Positions 55,636-64,000 of a stretch of DNA of 64,000 nucleotides are shown piece after piece. Below the pieces are notes generated by a model. The model was not told where the DNA came from. It ran no database searches and saw only the letters and a list, made by a program, of their open reading frames with translations. Both the position numbers and the translations under genes were made by a program. This DNA comes from Sansalvadorimonas sp965243775 (GTDB lineage Bacteria > Pseudomonadota > Gammaproteobacteria > Pseudomonadales > Endozoicomonadaceae): contig CBDEWF010000077.1 of assembly GCA_965243775.1 (NCBI GenBank), positions 62,001 to 126,000 on the forward strand, given 5' to 3'. Numbering within the stretch: the stretch's first letter is position 1; the number at the start of each line of letters is the position of its first letter.

Positions 55636-56067
55636 GGTAAGAAACGGGTTGATCTGTTGTGCTCGTCGTGTCCCGGGAAGGGGCATGGCGCGGCCCATAT
55701 CATATTTTTTATTGTTCTGATTATGGTTAATTTCCCATGTTTTACCCTCTGGGTACAGAGGTGGTTTTTTTTATCGTTAACCATTGTCTGTGAAAGTATG
55801 GCTGACACCTTTGTTATACCAGCCAGAAATAGTGTCAGGTATGTTTTCTGGCAAGATAGGTAAAGGAAGGATTCCTGGGGGTCAGGAGCGAGCCCTGTTT
55901 ATCTGTCGGCTGCCACCAGGGCTGCAGGTATGCACTCGGGAGATATTGTGGTGCAAGACACCACACTGAATGCGATCCTGTGGCTCTGGTATGGCAGTTT
56001 TAAATTTGTATGTCCTGCTTTGGCACTCCATATGAGTCCTGTTATCTTCCCCTGTCAGTGCCACTGA

Positions 56068-56250
56068 CAAAACAGTCTTACCCGCTTTGATGGCGTTAAT
56101 TTCGATCTGGAGCAAATCGGGGCGATTATGAACAGGCTCTAAGTGACCGTGAATGATGTCATCGTGTCGGTTGTTTGAGGTGCCCTGCATCGTTACCTTA
56201 TGAAGCAAGATGAACTGCCGGAGCAGTTGGGTAGTGTGGCATCCGCCTAG
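56068..56250 (+). pseudogene. WS/DGAT (wax ester synthase) relic
   Basis: A stretch in one frame reads TRFDGVNFDLEQIGAIMNRL, stop, VTVNDVIVSVV, stop, GALHRYLMKQDELPEQL. This aligns with VDFDLNEIKAI...ITVNDVMVCIVAGALRRYLKTKGELPDES of the intact WS/DGAT at 61861. Two in-frame stops (56140-56142 and 56176-56178) and missing ends show it is a decayed paralogue. The remainder of 55699-56328 shows no recognisable gene. Confidence 0.8.
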
Positions 56251-56328
56251 GTGGTGAGCGACCGTAAGCGGAAAGCAACTGTGAACGGAAGTAGACGTTG
56301 TCACGGTAAGAAGAGGCGAGGATAAGTT

Positions 56329-56691
56329 ATGTACGAAAAAATCTGGCTGGCAGGTCTGGGTGCCTATGCCCGTTACGAAAAACTCGGGCAAGAAGGTAAG
56401 AAGCTGTTTGACGAACTGGTCAAAGATGGTGAAGAAGTTAAGGGACGTACCGTTGACCAGGTTGAAGATCTGAAAGGCAAGGCTCGTGCCCGGGTTAATG
56501 AAGTCGTTGACCGCCTGAAGGAAATGGTGTCCAGCGAAGAGAAGAAAGAAGATGAAGTGGCAGCTCTGGCCGGTCAGCTTGAAGAACTGACCAAAGCTGT
56601 TAAAGCTCTGGCCGCAGCTGAGAAACCAGCAGCTCCCAAGGCGAAGCCTGCAGTTAAGCCTGCCGCCAAGAAAGTCACTGAGCCAGCCTGA
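56329..56691 (+). CDS. Phasin/PHA granule-associated family protein
   Basis: A 120-residue protein starting YEKIWLAGLGAYARYEKLGQ, the typical opening of poly(hydroxyalkanoate) granule-associated proteins (TIGR01837 type). A helical coiled-coil middle and an alanine/lysine/proline-rich tail (AAPKAKPAVKPAAKK) recall PhaF/PhaI, whose tails bind DNA. It coats storage granules or plays a chaperone-like role; the PHA synthase is not in the window. Confidence 0.8.
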   Translation: MYEKIWLAGLGAYARYEKLGQEGKKLFDELVKDGEEVKGRTVDQVEDLKGKARARVNEVVDRLKEMVSSEEKKEDEVAALAGQLEELTKAVKALAAAEKPAAPKAKPAVKPAAKKVTEPA

Positions 56692-56714
56692 TTATTCTGT
56701 TTTTTCCTGAATAT

Positions 56715-56736
56715 AACGCCCGCATCTGCGGGCGTT
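56715..56736 (+). terminator. Hairpin terminator after phasin gene
   Basis: A 10-bp stem aacgcccgca / tgcgggcgtt with a 2-base loop, 24 bases after the stop. It has no good T run after it, so termination may be partial. Confidence 0.6.
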
Positions 56737-56933
56737 GATGCTTGGAAAGACCTTCAGGCACACGGTCACACCTGAGTAAAACCGATATCATTCCAAAGCT
56801 TACCCGGCACTGGGTCGCATAATAAAAAACAACAGCACCTGACTCAATTGTCAGGAAAATATTAAACTAATGATCTCCTGTATGGCTCTAATAAGACTCT
56901 TAATGTCGCAGATATACAATCAAGGAGTTATAT

Positions 56934-58148
56934 ATGGACAATTTATCAGACAAATTAGGAGCTACACAATTAGTAGGAGTAGTAGGAGGAGGAGCCTACG
57001 ACAGTACACCCAAAAGTGAAGCTATCGGAGAGGGAAATGGAGCAAGTTTCTCAGGAAGGATAGTAAAAAAAGTGGAAGAGAGTGATTTTCAGGAATTCCC
57101 ATCAATTTTTAAATATTCTGAATATGCAAAAAAAATAATATGTGAAGGTCTTGATCTTGATAAAGTAACTTTTGCAGCTACAGAGAAAATAAACGGAGTC
57201 AACTTTAGTTTTTATACCAGAGGGGGGGAAGTAAGGACATCTACAAGAAAAGGTTTTATTCCAAGTGATCGTGATTTTAATGAATCCGAAAAGTACATTG
57301 GATTTTACAGAGATAATGTGAAGCGTTTGTATGATAATGCCTGTGAGAAAAATTTGTGTCAGCTTGGAGAACTTTTGATTGTTACAGGAGAGTATTATGG
57401 GCCGTCGGTTAAGTTGGGAATACCTTCAGGATACCCTGTTAATGGATTTTCAGTTTTTTCTATAAGATGTCATGGTAAATTTTTGGATTATGATCAGTAC
57501 AGGGGATTAGCAAAACAAGCAGATATTCCTTGTGTTCCTGAGGTTATCAGGGGGAATTATTTTAGTGTTATTGATATAAAACCCAACGACACCAAAAGTT
57601 GTCTTTTTGGTGCGGCAGTATCCCCCCCTGTTGTTGAAGGTGTAGTCATTCAAACAACAGAGAGTACTTTCCTTCCATTTGTCAAAAATGAGCCTGAACA
57701 TTTGGTTATCTTGAAGAACAAGTCAAAAGAATATAGTGAAGAAGAACGTCAAACAAGGAAGAAAGGGAGCAAAAAGTTAAAGATAAGAGCTGAAGCTCAA
57801 ATGCAAAAAGGCCAGCCACCTTATTCTCAAGAATTGTCTGGAGCGTTAATTTCAAAGTTAGTTGACTCTCGAGTTAATAGTTTGATGAGTAAGGGGATGA
57901 TTGATATGTCAGTAAATATAGATGAAAGTTTCTGCGAAAATGTCAGAGGTGAAATTATTAAGGATGTGATTGATGAATTAATAAAAGACCCAGCTGAGCA
58001 AAATCTGGCATTTGAATTAGAAGGTGTGCAGAAAAATGAGTATAAGAATGATGTGTTAATGACGATGATGAGAAGAAAGGCTAAGCAGAAATTATCTGAT
58101 TCTATTATAACGAAAATATTTTCTCCAGGAAGAGACGAAGACCAATAG
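56934..58148 (+). CDS. Rnl2-like RNA ligase family protein
   Basis: A 404-residue protein of the T4 Rnl2 / RNA-editing-ligase type. Nucleotidyltransferase motifs are visible in order: motif I EKINGVNF with lysine 85 as the AMP acceptor, a STRKGF segment, GEYYG (152-156) and FSVFSIR (172-178) for motifs III/IIIa, EGVVIQ (235-240) for motif IV, and LVILKNKSKEY (257-267) for motif V. The ~130-residue helical C-terminal part resembles the extra domain of Rnl2. It would seal nicked or broken RNA with ATP. The gene is AT-rich and isolated, preceded by an excellent aaggag site, and suggests horizontal transfer (phage or other mobile source). Confidence 0.8.
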   Translation: MDNLSDKLGATQLVGVVGGGAYDSTPKSEAIGEGNGASFSGRIVKKVEESDFQEFPSIFKYSEYAKKIICEGLDLDKVTFAATEKINGVNFSFYTRGGEVRTSTRKGFIPSDRDFNESEKYIGFYRDNVKRLYDNACEKNLCQLGELLIVTGEYYGPSVKLGIPSGYPVNGFSVFSIRCHGKFLDYDQYRGLAKQADIPCVPEVIRGNYFSVIDIKPNDTKSCLFGAAVSPPVVEGVVIQTTESTFLPFVKNEPEHLVILKNKSKEYSEEERQTRKKGSKKLKIRAEAQMQKGQPPYSQELSGALISKLVDSRVNSLMSKGMIDMSVNIDESFCENVRGEIIKDVIDELIKDPAEQNLAFELEGVQKNEYKNDVLMTMMRRKAKQKLSDSIITKIFSPGRDEDQ

Positions 58149-58261
58149 CGACGAGCTCGACATTAGAGTTACAGGCTCCCTATCCCTCATTTTAGAAACT
58201 TTGATTTTCAATGAAAGGGGGCGAAAGCGAAAGGGGTCAGTTCTGCTGCTCCCTGCTCTGC

Positions 58262-58455
58262 TGCTGGAACAGGTAAAAACTGTTCCCCATGTGGCGTTTG
58301 AGGTTGATGATCTGGATACTGCCATTGTCGGGAAAACTATTATTGTTTAATCAGGCTTTCCGTCTGAAGGTTTACGGGTGGCTTTTATCGAAGATAATGG
58401 AGCCCCGGTGGAATTTCTGGAGTATCTGAACAGGGATACAGAAGACAGAAAATGA
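58262..58455 (+). pseudogene. VOC/glyoxalase family relic
   Basis: The frame reads LEQVKTVPHVAFEVDDLDTA, then IVGKTIIV, stop (58348-58350), SGFPSEGLRVAFIEDNGAP and VEFLEYL, a good match to the C-terminal half of a VOC (glyoxalase/bleomycin-resistance) domain with the FIEDNGAPVEFLE motif. The in-frame stop and missing start show decay. Confidence 0.75.
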
Positions 58456-58457
58456 AA

Positions 58458-58483
58458 AAGGCAGGTGTTATTCAGCCTGCCTT
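58458..58483 (-). terminator. fadD terminator
   Basis: An 8-bp stem aaggcagg / cctgcctt. On the minus strand it follows fadD and is followed by TTTTTCATTTTC. Confidence 0.75.
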
Positions 58484-58515
58484 CTTATGTTGATAACTAA
58501 TGTTAATGAAGGGGC

Positions 58516-60237
58516 TCAGGCATCTATAGGATCACCCACTTCACACCGGGTCAGCTCCTCCTCTCTCAGCTCCCGGCGCAGTACTTTACCTACCGATGTG
58601 GTTGGCAGAGTCTCCCGGAACTCTATTTTTCTGGGAACCTTGTAAGCAGCCATATGATGCCGACAGAACTGGATAACATCTTTTTCTGAAAGGTTCTTGT
58701 TATCCCTGATAATAAAGGCCTTAACGGTTTCACCACAGACTTCATCAGGCAGGCCGATAATGGCGCATTGGCTAATGGCTGGGTGGGACACCAGCAGCTC
58801 TTCAACCTCATTGGGATAAACATTAAACCCGGATACAATGATCATATCCTTAACCCGATCCACGATTGAGACATAACCATCTTCACTGATGGCGGCTATA
58901 TCACCGGTCTTCAGCCAGCCATCCCTGGAGAGAACTTTTGCGGTCTCTTCGGGGCGGTTCCAGTATCCAGACATAACCTGTGGTCCTTTTACACACAGTT
59001 CTCCCCTGTCAGTGGCTTTGTTCAAAACTTTTCCATCACCATCAATAATGCGTAGCTGGGTGCCAGGAACAGGTTTACCTACAGTTCCCAGACGAACGCT
59101 GTCCAGCCTGTTGGCGCAGATAATTGGGGATGTTTCGGTCATACCGTAACCTTCACAGACTTGGCCCTGGGTCTTTTCTTCCCAACGCTCCGCAACACTT
59201 TGTTGCAGGGCCATGCCTCCAGAGAAGGTCAGTTTCAGGTGACTGAAATCAATGCGGTCAAAACCGGGCTGGCGCATCAGCCCGGCAAAAAGGGTATTCA
59301 AGCCTGTGAATAGGGTGAAGGGGTGACTTTGCAACTCCTTGATAAAGGCTGGCAGGTCGCGAGGGTTGGTGATCAGGACATTGTGTATTCCCATCGACAT
59401 GCTGACCATGCAGTGCAGAGTAAAGGAGTAAATATGGTACATGGGCAGGGGAGCGATAAAGACTTCGTGATCCTGTTTGATAAAGTCTCCGCAGATTGCC
59501 TGGGTTTGCAACATGTTGGCCACGAGGTTGCGGTGGGTTAGCATGGCACCTTTGGCAACACCGGTTGTGCCACCCGTGTACTGAAGCATGGCCAGACCCT
59601 GGGTTTCCGGCTCGAATTCGTTAAGGTAGAGATCTTTGCCCTGGTGAAGGACATCTGTGAACTTGTGGCTGCCGGCAATATAAAAATCAGGTACCAGCTT
59701 GCGAATATAGCGCACAACACTGTTAACCAGGAGGCGCTTGTGGGGTGCAAGCATATCGCCAAGTTCGGTAATAATAACGTGTTTTATGTCAGTGTCGGGG
59801 ATGACTTCAGCAGCTACGTAAGCCATATTGGCAAAAGTAATAATAGCCTTGGCACCACTGTCTTTTATCTGGTGTTCAAGCTCCCGGGCTGAGTACAGAG
59901 GATTGGTATTAACCACGATGAAACCGACCCGCAGTGCGCCAAAAACAGCCACTGGAAACTGCAGGATATTAGGCAGCTGGATAATAATCCTGTCGCCAGG
60001 AGAGAGGTCAGTATGTTTCTGCAACCAGGCTCCGAAGTAACGGCTGAACTTTTCCAGGTCCTGAAATGTTATAGTCTGCCCCATATTGGTGAAGGCAGGT
60101 TGTGAAGCATATTCCTTGCAGGAGTAGTGAAAAATATCAGAGATTGTTGTGAAGTATCCTTCCTCCATGGGTGAGAGAGCTTTCTCTTCCGAAAGCCCGG
60201 AAATATCGGCTGAATACACATAACTGTCCCTAAGCAT
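58516..60237 (-). CDS. fadD: Long-chain fatty-acid--CoA ligase
   Basis: A 573-residue ANL-superfamily enzyme. Motifs: the P-loop YTGGTTGVAKG (220-230), GYGMTETSPIICANR, the hinge SGYWNRPEETAKVLSRDGWL then KTGDIA, VKDMIIVSGFNVYPNEVEE and the catalytic lysine near TTSVGKVLRRELR. It activates long-chain fatty acids to acyl-CoA at the inner membrane, feeding beta-oxidation or the nearby WS/DGAT. Size and sequence are close to E. coli FadD (561). Confidence 0.93.
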   Translation of the reverse strand: MLRDSYVYSADISGLSEEKALSPMEEGYFTTISDIFHYSCKEYASQPAFTNMGQTITFQDLEKFSRYFGAWLQKHTDLSPGDRIIIQLPNILQFPVAVFGALRVGFIVVNTNPLYSARELEHQIKDSGAKAIITFANMAYVAAEVIPDTDIKHVIITELGDMLAPHKRLLVNSVVRYIRKLVPDFYIAGSHKFTDVLHQGKDLYLNEFEPETQGLAMLQYTGGTTGVAKGAMLTHRNLVANMLQTQAICGDFIKQDHEVFIAPLPMYHIYSFTLHCMVSMSMGIHNVLITNPRDLPAFIKELQSHPFTLFTGLNTLFAGLMRQPGFDRIDFSHLKLTFSGGMALQQSVAERWEEKTQGQVCEGYGMTETSPIICANRLDSVRLGTVGKPVPGTQLRIIDGDGKVLNKATDRGELCVKGPQVMSGYWNRPEETAKVLSRDGWLKTGDIAAISEDGYVSIVDRVKDMIIVSGFNVYPNEVEELLVSHPAISQCAIIGLPDEVCGETVKAFIIRDNKNLSEKDVIQFCRHHMAAYKVPRKIEFRETLPTTSVGKVLRRELREEELTRCEVGDPIDA

Positions 60238-60321
60238 TATAATCTCCGAAACTGCACTGACCCTAGCCTTGCAGGATCCTGGATATATTCTTTTCTTTCT
60301 GTTGTTTATTTTTGCTGGATT

Positions 60322-61434
60322 TCACCACTTGGCGTAATGCTCCTCGGTGAACCCCCAGAAATCTTTGATTTCTATTATTTCCCCTTTTGCGCAGATAAGT
60401 TTCCCTGAGAACAGGCCAATCATCTGGTGAAAATTGCTGGCCATAATTAAAAAGTTATTTTTTTCGGTTTGGGCGCCTGCCGGGGTGAATTTTAAATCTA
60501 CCATGCCGTCATTGGAGTAAATACGCCATGGCATATAAATATTAAAAGGATCATATTCGAAAGCTATTCCACTAACTTTGTTTAATTTTCCATCAAGCCA
60601 GAATCCGTTTTCAGTAAAACTGGATTCATTGGTAAAGCAGGCACCATTAAGACCCAGATATCGTCCGTCTGGCAACACTCCGGACAGGCAGATCCAGTTC
60701 CAGAAGCAGCGCCTTTTCAAATATCCGGCTGTCCAGTCCAGAGTGGCGCAGGCCTGTCTCTCTTCAAGGTTGAAATCGCCGGCCGGACAGTGGATCTGCC
60801 CTCTGCAGGGAACACCGGCTACCTTCTGGGTATAGGAAAAACCGTTCAGATCTACTCGGGTAGCACAGCGCACAGGTTCAAAGCTGTTATCCCTGAAACT
60901 CATATCAATAGCCGTGTCATCTCTGAGGCGAACAGTAAGGGTGCGGCTACCATGGCTGGAGGCCATCTCTATCGTGTTGTGGCCCTGGCGGAAAAACCAC
61001 TGGCCGTTATCCGGCTTAAGAGAAGTTCTGCAGAAAGCTTTAAAGGGAGGGGCTTTAAACCGGTAGCTGTCCAGCCGTTTGGTTTCTGTATGGTAGAGAT
61101 AGACAAAGCTGATAACGGCCAGACGGGTGTGGGCTATGGCAGCACCGACAATCATGTCGTGGCTGATGATCGAGATAAACTGGAACTGATTAAAACCAAA
61201 CCAGCGCCTGAGAGGACCAGCTCTGTTTCCCATCGGAGTTCTCAGGATAAAGTCACGGTAGTTCACTTCGGAAACAGGCTGCTGATGCAACCCCTGGTGG
61301 AGCCGCCCTTCCCTACTGATTAATTTACTTGTTCTGCCTGTCGTTGTTTTTTTCTTGCGCTCAGGGCTGCTCTTGCGCTCAGGGCTGCTCTTGCGCTCAG
61401 GGCTGCTGTTCATATGCTGAAGTCTGTTTGTCAT
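60322..61434 (-). CDS. DUF2804 family protein
   Basis: A 370-residue protein of the DUF2804 type, recognised by FWNWICLSGVLPDGRYLGLNG and AFEYDPFNIYMPWRIYSNDG. The fold is probably lipocalin-like, with unknown substrate. The N-terminus has a threefold repeat SSPERK encoded by perfect 18-bp units. It is upstream of fadD, same direction, 84 bases apart, so they may be co-transcribed. Confidence 0.8.
   Translation of the reverse strand: MTNRLQHMNSSPERKSSPERKSSPERKKKTTTGRTSKLISREGRLHQGLHQQPVSEVNYRDFILRTPMGNRAGPLRRWFGFNQFQFISIISHDMIVGAAIAHTRLAVISFVYLYHTETKRLDSYRFKAPPFKAFCRTSLKPDNGQWFFRQGHNTIEMASSHGSRTLTVRLRDDTAIDMSFRDNSFEPVRCATRVDLNGFSYTQKVAGVPCRGQIHCPAGDFNLEERQACATLDWTAGYLKRRCFWNWICLSGVLPDGRYLGLNGACFTNESSFTENGFWLDGKLNKVSGIAFEYDPFNIYMPWRIYSNDGMVDLKFTPAGAQTEKNNFLIMASNFHQMIGLFSGKLICAKGEIIEIKDFWGFTEEHYAKW
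61354..61407 (-). repeat. Three perfect 18-bp tandem repeats in the DUF2804 gene
   Basis: Three identical units cttgcgctcagggctgct in a row encode three SSPERK hexapeptides near the N-terminus. The identity of the units suggests recent slippage. Confidence 0.9.
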
Positions 61435-61860
61435 GGTTGTACCAGCATTGAGTAAAAAAGCTGAACAAGTTTAAATGTTGAAAGAAATTTTCATGGCAGT
61501 GCAAGAGCAGTTTAGAACTGAAATTTGATTAATGATTACATCAAGTTAGTCATTTTATACGATGGTCGTCGTCTTTATGGGCTAATATTCATATCTCCAG
61601 TGAAAACTGTATTGGTAACTGGTATAGATGATGCGTAGTAAATTGCCTGTGTCAGGCTGAAAACATACAATGTTCTTGGCAGGAAAAGGGAAGTGGTTTC
61701 TTCTGGAACAATACATTGACCTGTTATCTGGTAAGAATAAAATAGCCTGACGTAAGTTATTTAATAAGTATCAAATGATATCTGCGGTGGTATTAAAAAA
61801 ATTTAAAAAAGCTGAACCACTGCAGGCAGTAACTTTACAAGTTCAAGAAGGACGGGGAAC
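61435..61860. other. Intergenic region between DUF2804 and WS/DGAT genes
   Basis: About 425 bases, AT-rich, between divergent genes. No gene is supported. An agaaggac site before 61861 is the likely ribosome site for the synthase. Confidence 0.4.
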
Positions 61861-63507
61861 ATGGAACAGCTATCACCACTGGATACTGCATTCCTTAATC
61901 TGGAAACCGGAAATACACCCATGCATGTTGGTGCACTGTGTATTTATGATGTATCGACGGTTCCCGGTGGTGCCTTGGGATTCAAAGATATTTTGCGCTA
62001 TTTCGAGAATCGTCTGCACAAGATTCCTTCCCTGCGTTACCGTGCTGTTGAAGTTCCCATGGGGCTTGATTACCCCTACTGGATAGCTGATCCGGATTTC
62101 GATATTGAATTTCATATGCGCCATATAGCGCTGCCTCAACCTGGAGACTGGCGCCAGTTATGTATCCAGGTTGCCCGTATCCACTCCCGGCCACTGGATA
62201 TGGGGCGTCCTCCCTGGGAGATGTATGTCATCGAAGGGCTGGATAATATTGATGGTGTGCCCAAAGGCAGTTTTGCTGTGGTCACAAAGATTCATCATTC
62301 GCTGGTTGATGGTGTCTTTGGTACCCAGCTGATGGCTGCCATGCATGACCTGGGACCGAATGTAAAACCAGGCTTGCCGGATAAACCATGGATTGTTGAC
62401 CGGATTCCTACAGGTGTTGAGCTGTTGAGTCGTGCTGCACTTAATGGTATGAAGAATGTTGCCAAAAAGGGTAAGGCATTAACTAACCATATTTTGCCAG
62501 GTACCTTCGGTCTGGCGAAGAATCTGCTGACCCAGAAACCCCGTGATGTTTTCAGCAGCAATATGTTGTTCAGGGCTCCCAAGACTCGGTTCAATCAACC
62601 CGTCAGTGTGCACCGGGTATTTGAGGCGGTTGATTTTGATTTGAATGAAATCAAGGCCATCAAGAACGCTGTTCCCAATATTACTGTTAATGATGTCATG
62701 GTCTGTATTGTGGCCGGTGCGCTGCGACGTTATCTGAAAACTAAAGGCGAGCTGCCCGATGAGTCGATGACGGCCATGATTCCTATCAATGTAAGGGAAG
62801 AGCAGACACAAGGAGTGCAGGGGAACAAAATTTCCTTTATGTTCCCGAAGGTATTTACCGACATTGCTGATCCTCTGAAACGGCTGGAAGCTATTCACAC
62901 TGCAATATCCAATGGCAAGCATGACAATGAGTCCAGCAGTGGCAGCCTGTTCCTGGATACGGCCCAGCTGTTGCCTACGACGGTGACCAACCTGGCCTTG
63001 CGCACACTACTGAAGTATCACCTGACCAGCTATCTCAAGACTCTGTTTAATACTGTTATCACAAATGTACCCGGTCCGCAGTTTCCCCTGTACTTTGCCG
63101 GTGCCAAGCTGGTGCAGTTCCATGGTACAGGTATCAGCTATGACACTATGGGTCTGTTCCATATTATCTTCAGTTACAACAAGCGGATAAGTATCAGCCT
63201 GACCTGCTGTCGTAATATGATGCCGGATCCGGCTTATTATGCTGACTGTCTGCGCTACTCCATGAAAGAGATCAGGAAGGCGGCACTGCCAGATCAGACC
63301 CGACCGGAAAAACCTGCAACCAGGCAGGCCTCAAAGCCGGTGGCTGTGAAAAATGTGCCCAAGACTGAGGCCAGGGTTGAGAGCAAAGTTGAAGAAATCA
63401 AGAAACCAAACGTTGCTCCGGTCAAGGAGGCTACAAAAGAAGTTAAAGCGTCCACAGCCAAGAGAGCTATGACGAAAACTGCTGAGAAGGTTATCGAAGT
63501 CGTTTAA
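61861..63507 (+). CDS. Wax ester synthase / acyl-CoA:diacylglycerol acyltransferase (WS/DGAT)
   Basis: A 548-residue bifunctional acyltransferase. Motifs: the conserved N-terminus LSPLDTAFLNLE, PLDMGRPPWE, the catalytic HHSLVDG (145-151), TVNDVMVCIVAGALRRYL, and the late NVPGP and GISYDTMGLFH segments. It makes wax esters or triacylglycerol from acyl-CoA and fatty alcohol or diacylglycerol, at the membrane or lipid droplet. The last ~75 residues are a lysine/proline/alanine-rich extension (ASKPVAVKNVPKTEARVE...) resembling the phasin tail and not found in typical WS/DGATs. Confidence 0.93.
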   Translation: MEQLSPLDTAFLNLETGNTPMHVGALCIYDVSTVPGGALGFKDILRYFENRLHKIPSLRYRAVEVPMGLDYPYWIADPDFDIEFHMRHIALPQPGDWRQLCIQVARIHSRPLDMGRPPWEMYVIEGLDNIDGVPKGSFAVVTKIHHSLVDGVFGTQLMAAMHDLGPNVKPGLPDKPWIVDRIPTGVELLSRAALNGMKNVAKKGKALTNHILPGTFGLAKNLLTQKPRDVFSSNMLFRAPKTRFNQPVSVHRVFEAVDFDLNEIKAIKNAVPNITVNDVMVCIVAGALRRYLKTKGELPDESMTAMIPINVREEQTQGVQGNKISFMFPKVFTDIADPLKRLEAIHTAISNGKHDNESSSGSLFLDTAQLLPTTVTNLALRTLLKYHLTSYLKTLFNTVITNVPGPQFPLYFAGAKLVQFHGTGISYDTMGLFHIIFSYNKRISISLTCCRNMMPDPAYYADCLRYSMKEIRKAALPDQTRPEKPATRQASKPVAVKNVPKTEARVESKVEEIKKPNVAPVKEATKEVKASTAKRAMTKTAEKVIEVV

Positions 63508-63526
63508 CTCTGGTGCTCAGGATGCG

Positions 63527-63558
63527 ATAAAGAAGGCCCGTGTGTGAGCCTTCTTTAT
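63527..63558. terminator. Bidirectional terminator
   Basis: An 11-bp stem ataaagaaggc / gccttctttat with T runs on both strands lies between the convergent WS/DGAT and DUF2505 genes. Confidence 0.85.
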
Positions 63559-63626
63559 TGAGGTGCGAAAGCTATATTGAAGTGCGGAAGCTATGGCCTT
63601 TCAAAAAACTGTGTTTTATCAAAAGC

Positions 63627-64000
63627 CTATACTGTTTCAGGAGTCTGAACGGTTTTGGTTATATACTGATATTCACTCTCCATCTGCTGCTCAATATTCA
63701 TAACCACAAACTCGGCGGCAATCTTGCCAACCAGAGGCAGGGTACCGCTGACCTCCATGGAGACATGGTTAACACAGCCATCTACTGTGGAGCTGATCAG
63801 CATCTCTCCCTGTACCCTGACCGGTAAACCATCAAGATCAACGCGCATCTTGCAGTGACGGCTTCCATCATCCCGCAGTGTCCAGATCTCACGCTGGCGC
63901 ACTTTATTATATTCCCCAGTGAACTTGCGTAGGGCTGAAGGTATTTCTGTACCGGCAGGAACCTCGCGGCGGGCATCAATGTTCAGGGTGTTACCAGACT
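63627..64000 (-). CDS. DUF2505 family protein, C-terminal part (partial at right edge)
   Basis: The frame is open to the right edge (SGNTLNIDARREVPAGTEIPSA...). About 124 residues are present. The segments MRVDLDGLPVRVQGEM and LPLVGKIAAEFVVMNIEQQM fit the C-terminus of DUF2505 proteins (SRPBCC/polyketide-cyclase-like fold), of unknown function. An internal GTG at 63902 is not the true start. Confidence 0.7.
   Translation of the reverse strand, partial: SGNTLNIDARREVPAGTEIPSALRKFTGEYNKVRQREIWTLRDDGSRHCKMRVDLDGLPVRVQGEMLISSTVDGCVNHVSMEVSGTLPLVGKIAAEFVVMNIEQQMESEYQYITKTVQTPETV

Noticed and set aside
55882..56391. A 169-codon minus-strand ORF before the phasin gene
   Set aside because: The plus strand here carries a WS/DGAT relic; the minus ORF is its shadow and has no known motif.

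Overview
The window looks like part of the chromosome of a marine gammaproteobacterium. The best guess is an Endozoicomonas-like member of the Oceanospirillales. This rests on typical gammaproteobacterial housekeeping genes (cpdA-yqiB, tolC, rlmG, waaA, folD, moaBCD-mobA, a YejABEF-type peptide transporter, fadD), a wax-ester/triacylglycerol synthase with a phasin-like protein, a very heavy load of insertion sequences, and large eukaryote-like kinase-fold or low-complexity proteins of the kind seen in host-associated bacteria. The taxon is inferred from gene content only. No tRNA, rRNA or CRISPR array was recognised.

Layout. 0-5.4 kb: the 3' part of an Hcr-type iron-sulfur oxidoreductase, a Ser/Thr-kinase-like protein, a convergent 837-residue kinase-fold protein and a decayed IS1-family element. 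5.4-16.6 kb: a Na/Pi cotransporter, an esterase, cpdA-yqiB divergent from tolC, an IS3-family remnant, rlmG, an AarF/UbiB-like kinase and a split secreted protein. 16.6-22 kb: a nest of insertion sequences (IS630 end, IS3 carrying IS110 and ISL3 inside it, truncated IS4, lone IS1 end). 22-29 kb: folD, a frameshifted tatA, an orphan DMSO-reductase anchor (DmsC), AT-rich foreign DNA with a secreted methyltransferase-like gene, and the molybdopterin genes moaD, moaC, moaB and mobA. 29-37.8 kb: a 975-residue low-complexity protein, a YicG/TRIC channel, a three-gene oxidoreductase cluster, and a glycine/alanine-rich gene interrupted by a second IS4-family copy. 37.8-44.5 kb: waaA, truncated IS630, IS481-like element, and a DASS-type symporter gene interrupted by a second ISL3 copy. 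44.7-49.4 kb: a phosphate module (DUF47 protein, PiT transporter, three CYTH-like proteins). 49.4-55.7 kb: a Yej-like peptide ABC transporter. 55.7-64 kb: lipid-storage and fatty-acid genes (a WS/DGAT relic, a phasin, fadD, DUF2804, an intact WS/DGAT), an AT-rich Rnl2-like RNA ligase, and a VOC-protein relic.

How it fits together. The molybdopterin genes, DmsC and TatA are the parts needed to build and export a molybdenum respiratory enzyme, but the catalytic subunits and moaE are not seen and tatA is frameshifted, so this function appears to be decaying or scattered. The PiT/DUF47/CYTH block combines phosphate import with putative triphosphate or polyphosphate hydrolysis. FadD, WS/DGAT, DUF2804 and the phasin suggest storage of neutral lipid or polyhydroxyalkanoate. 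Three insertions carry direct target duplications that can be removed on paper: the 9-bp one restores a 209-residue hypothetical protein, and two 8-bp ISL3 duplications restore a 519-residue symporter and the end of the IS3 orfB. Next to them lie older, decayed IS fragments, so transposition and gene loss look like ongoing processes here.
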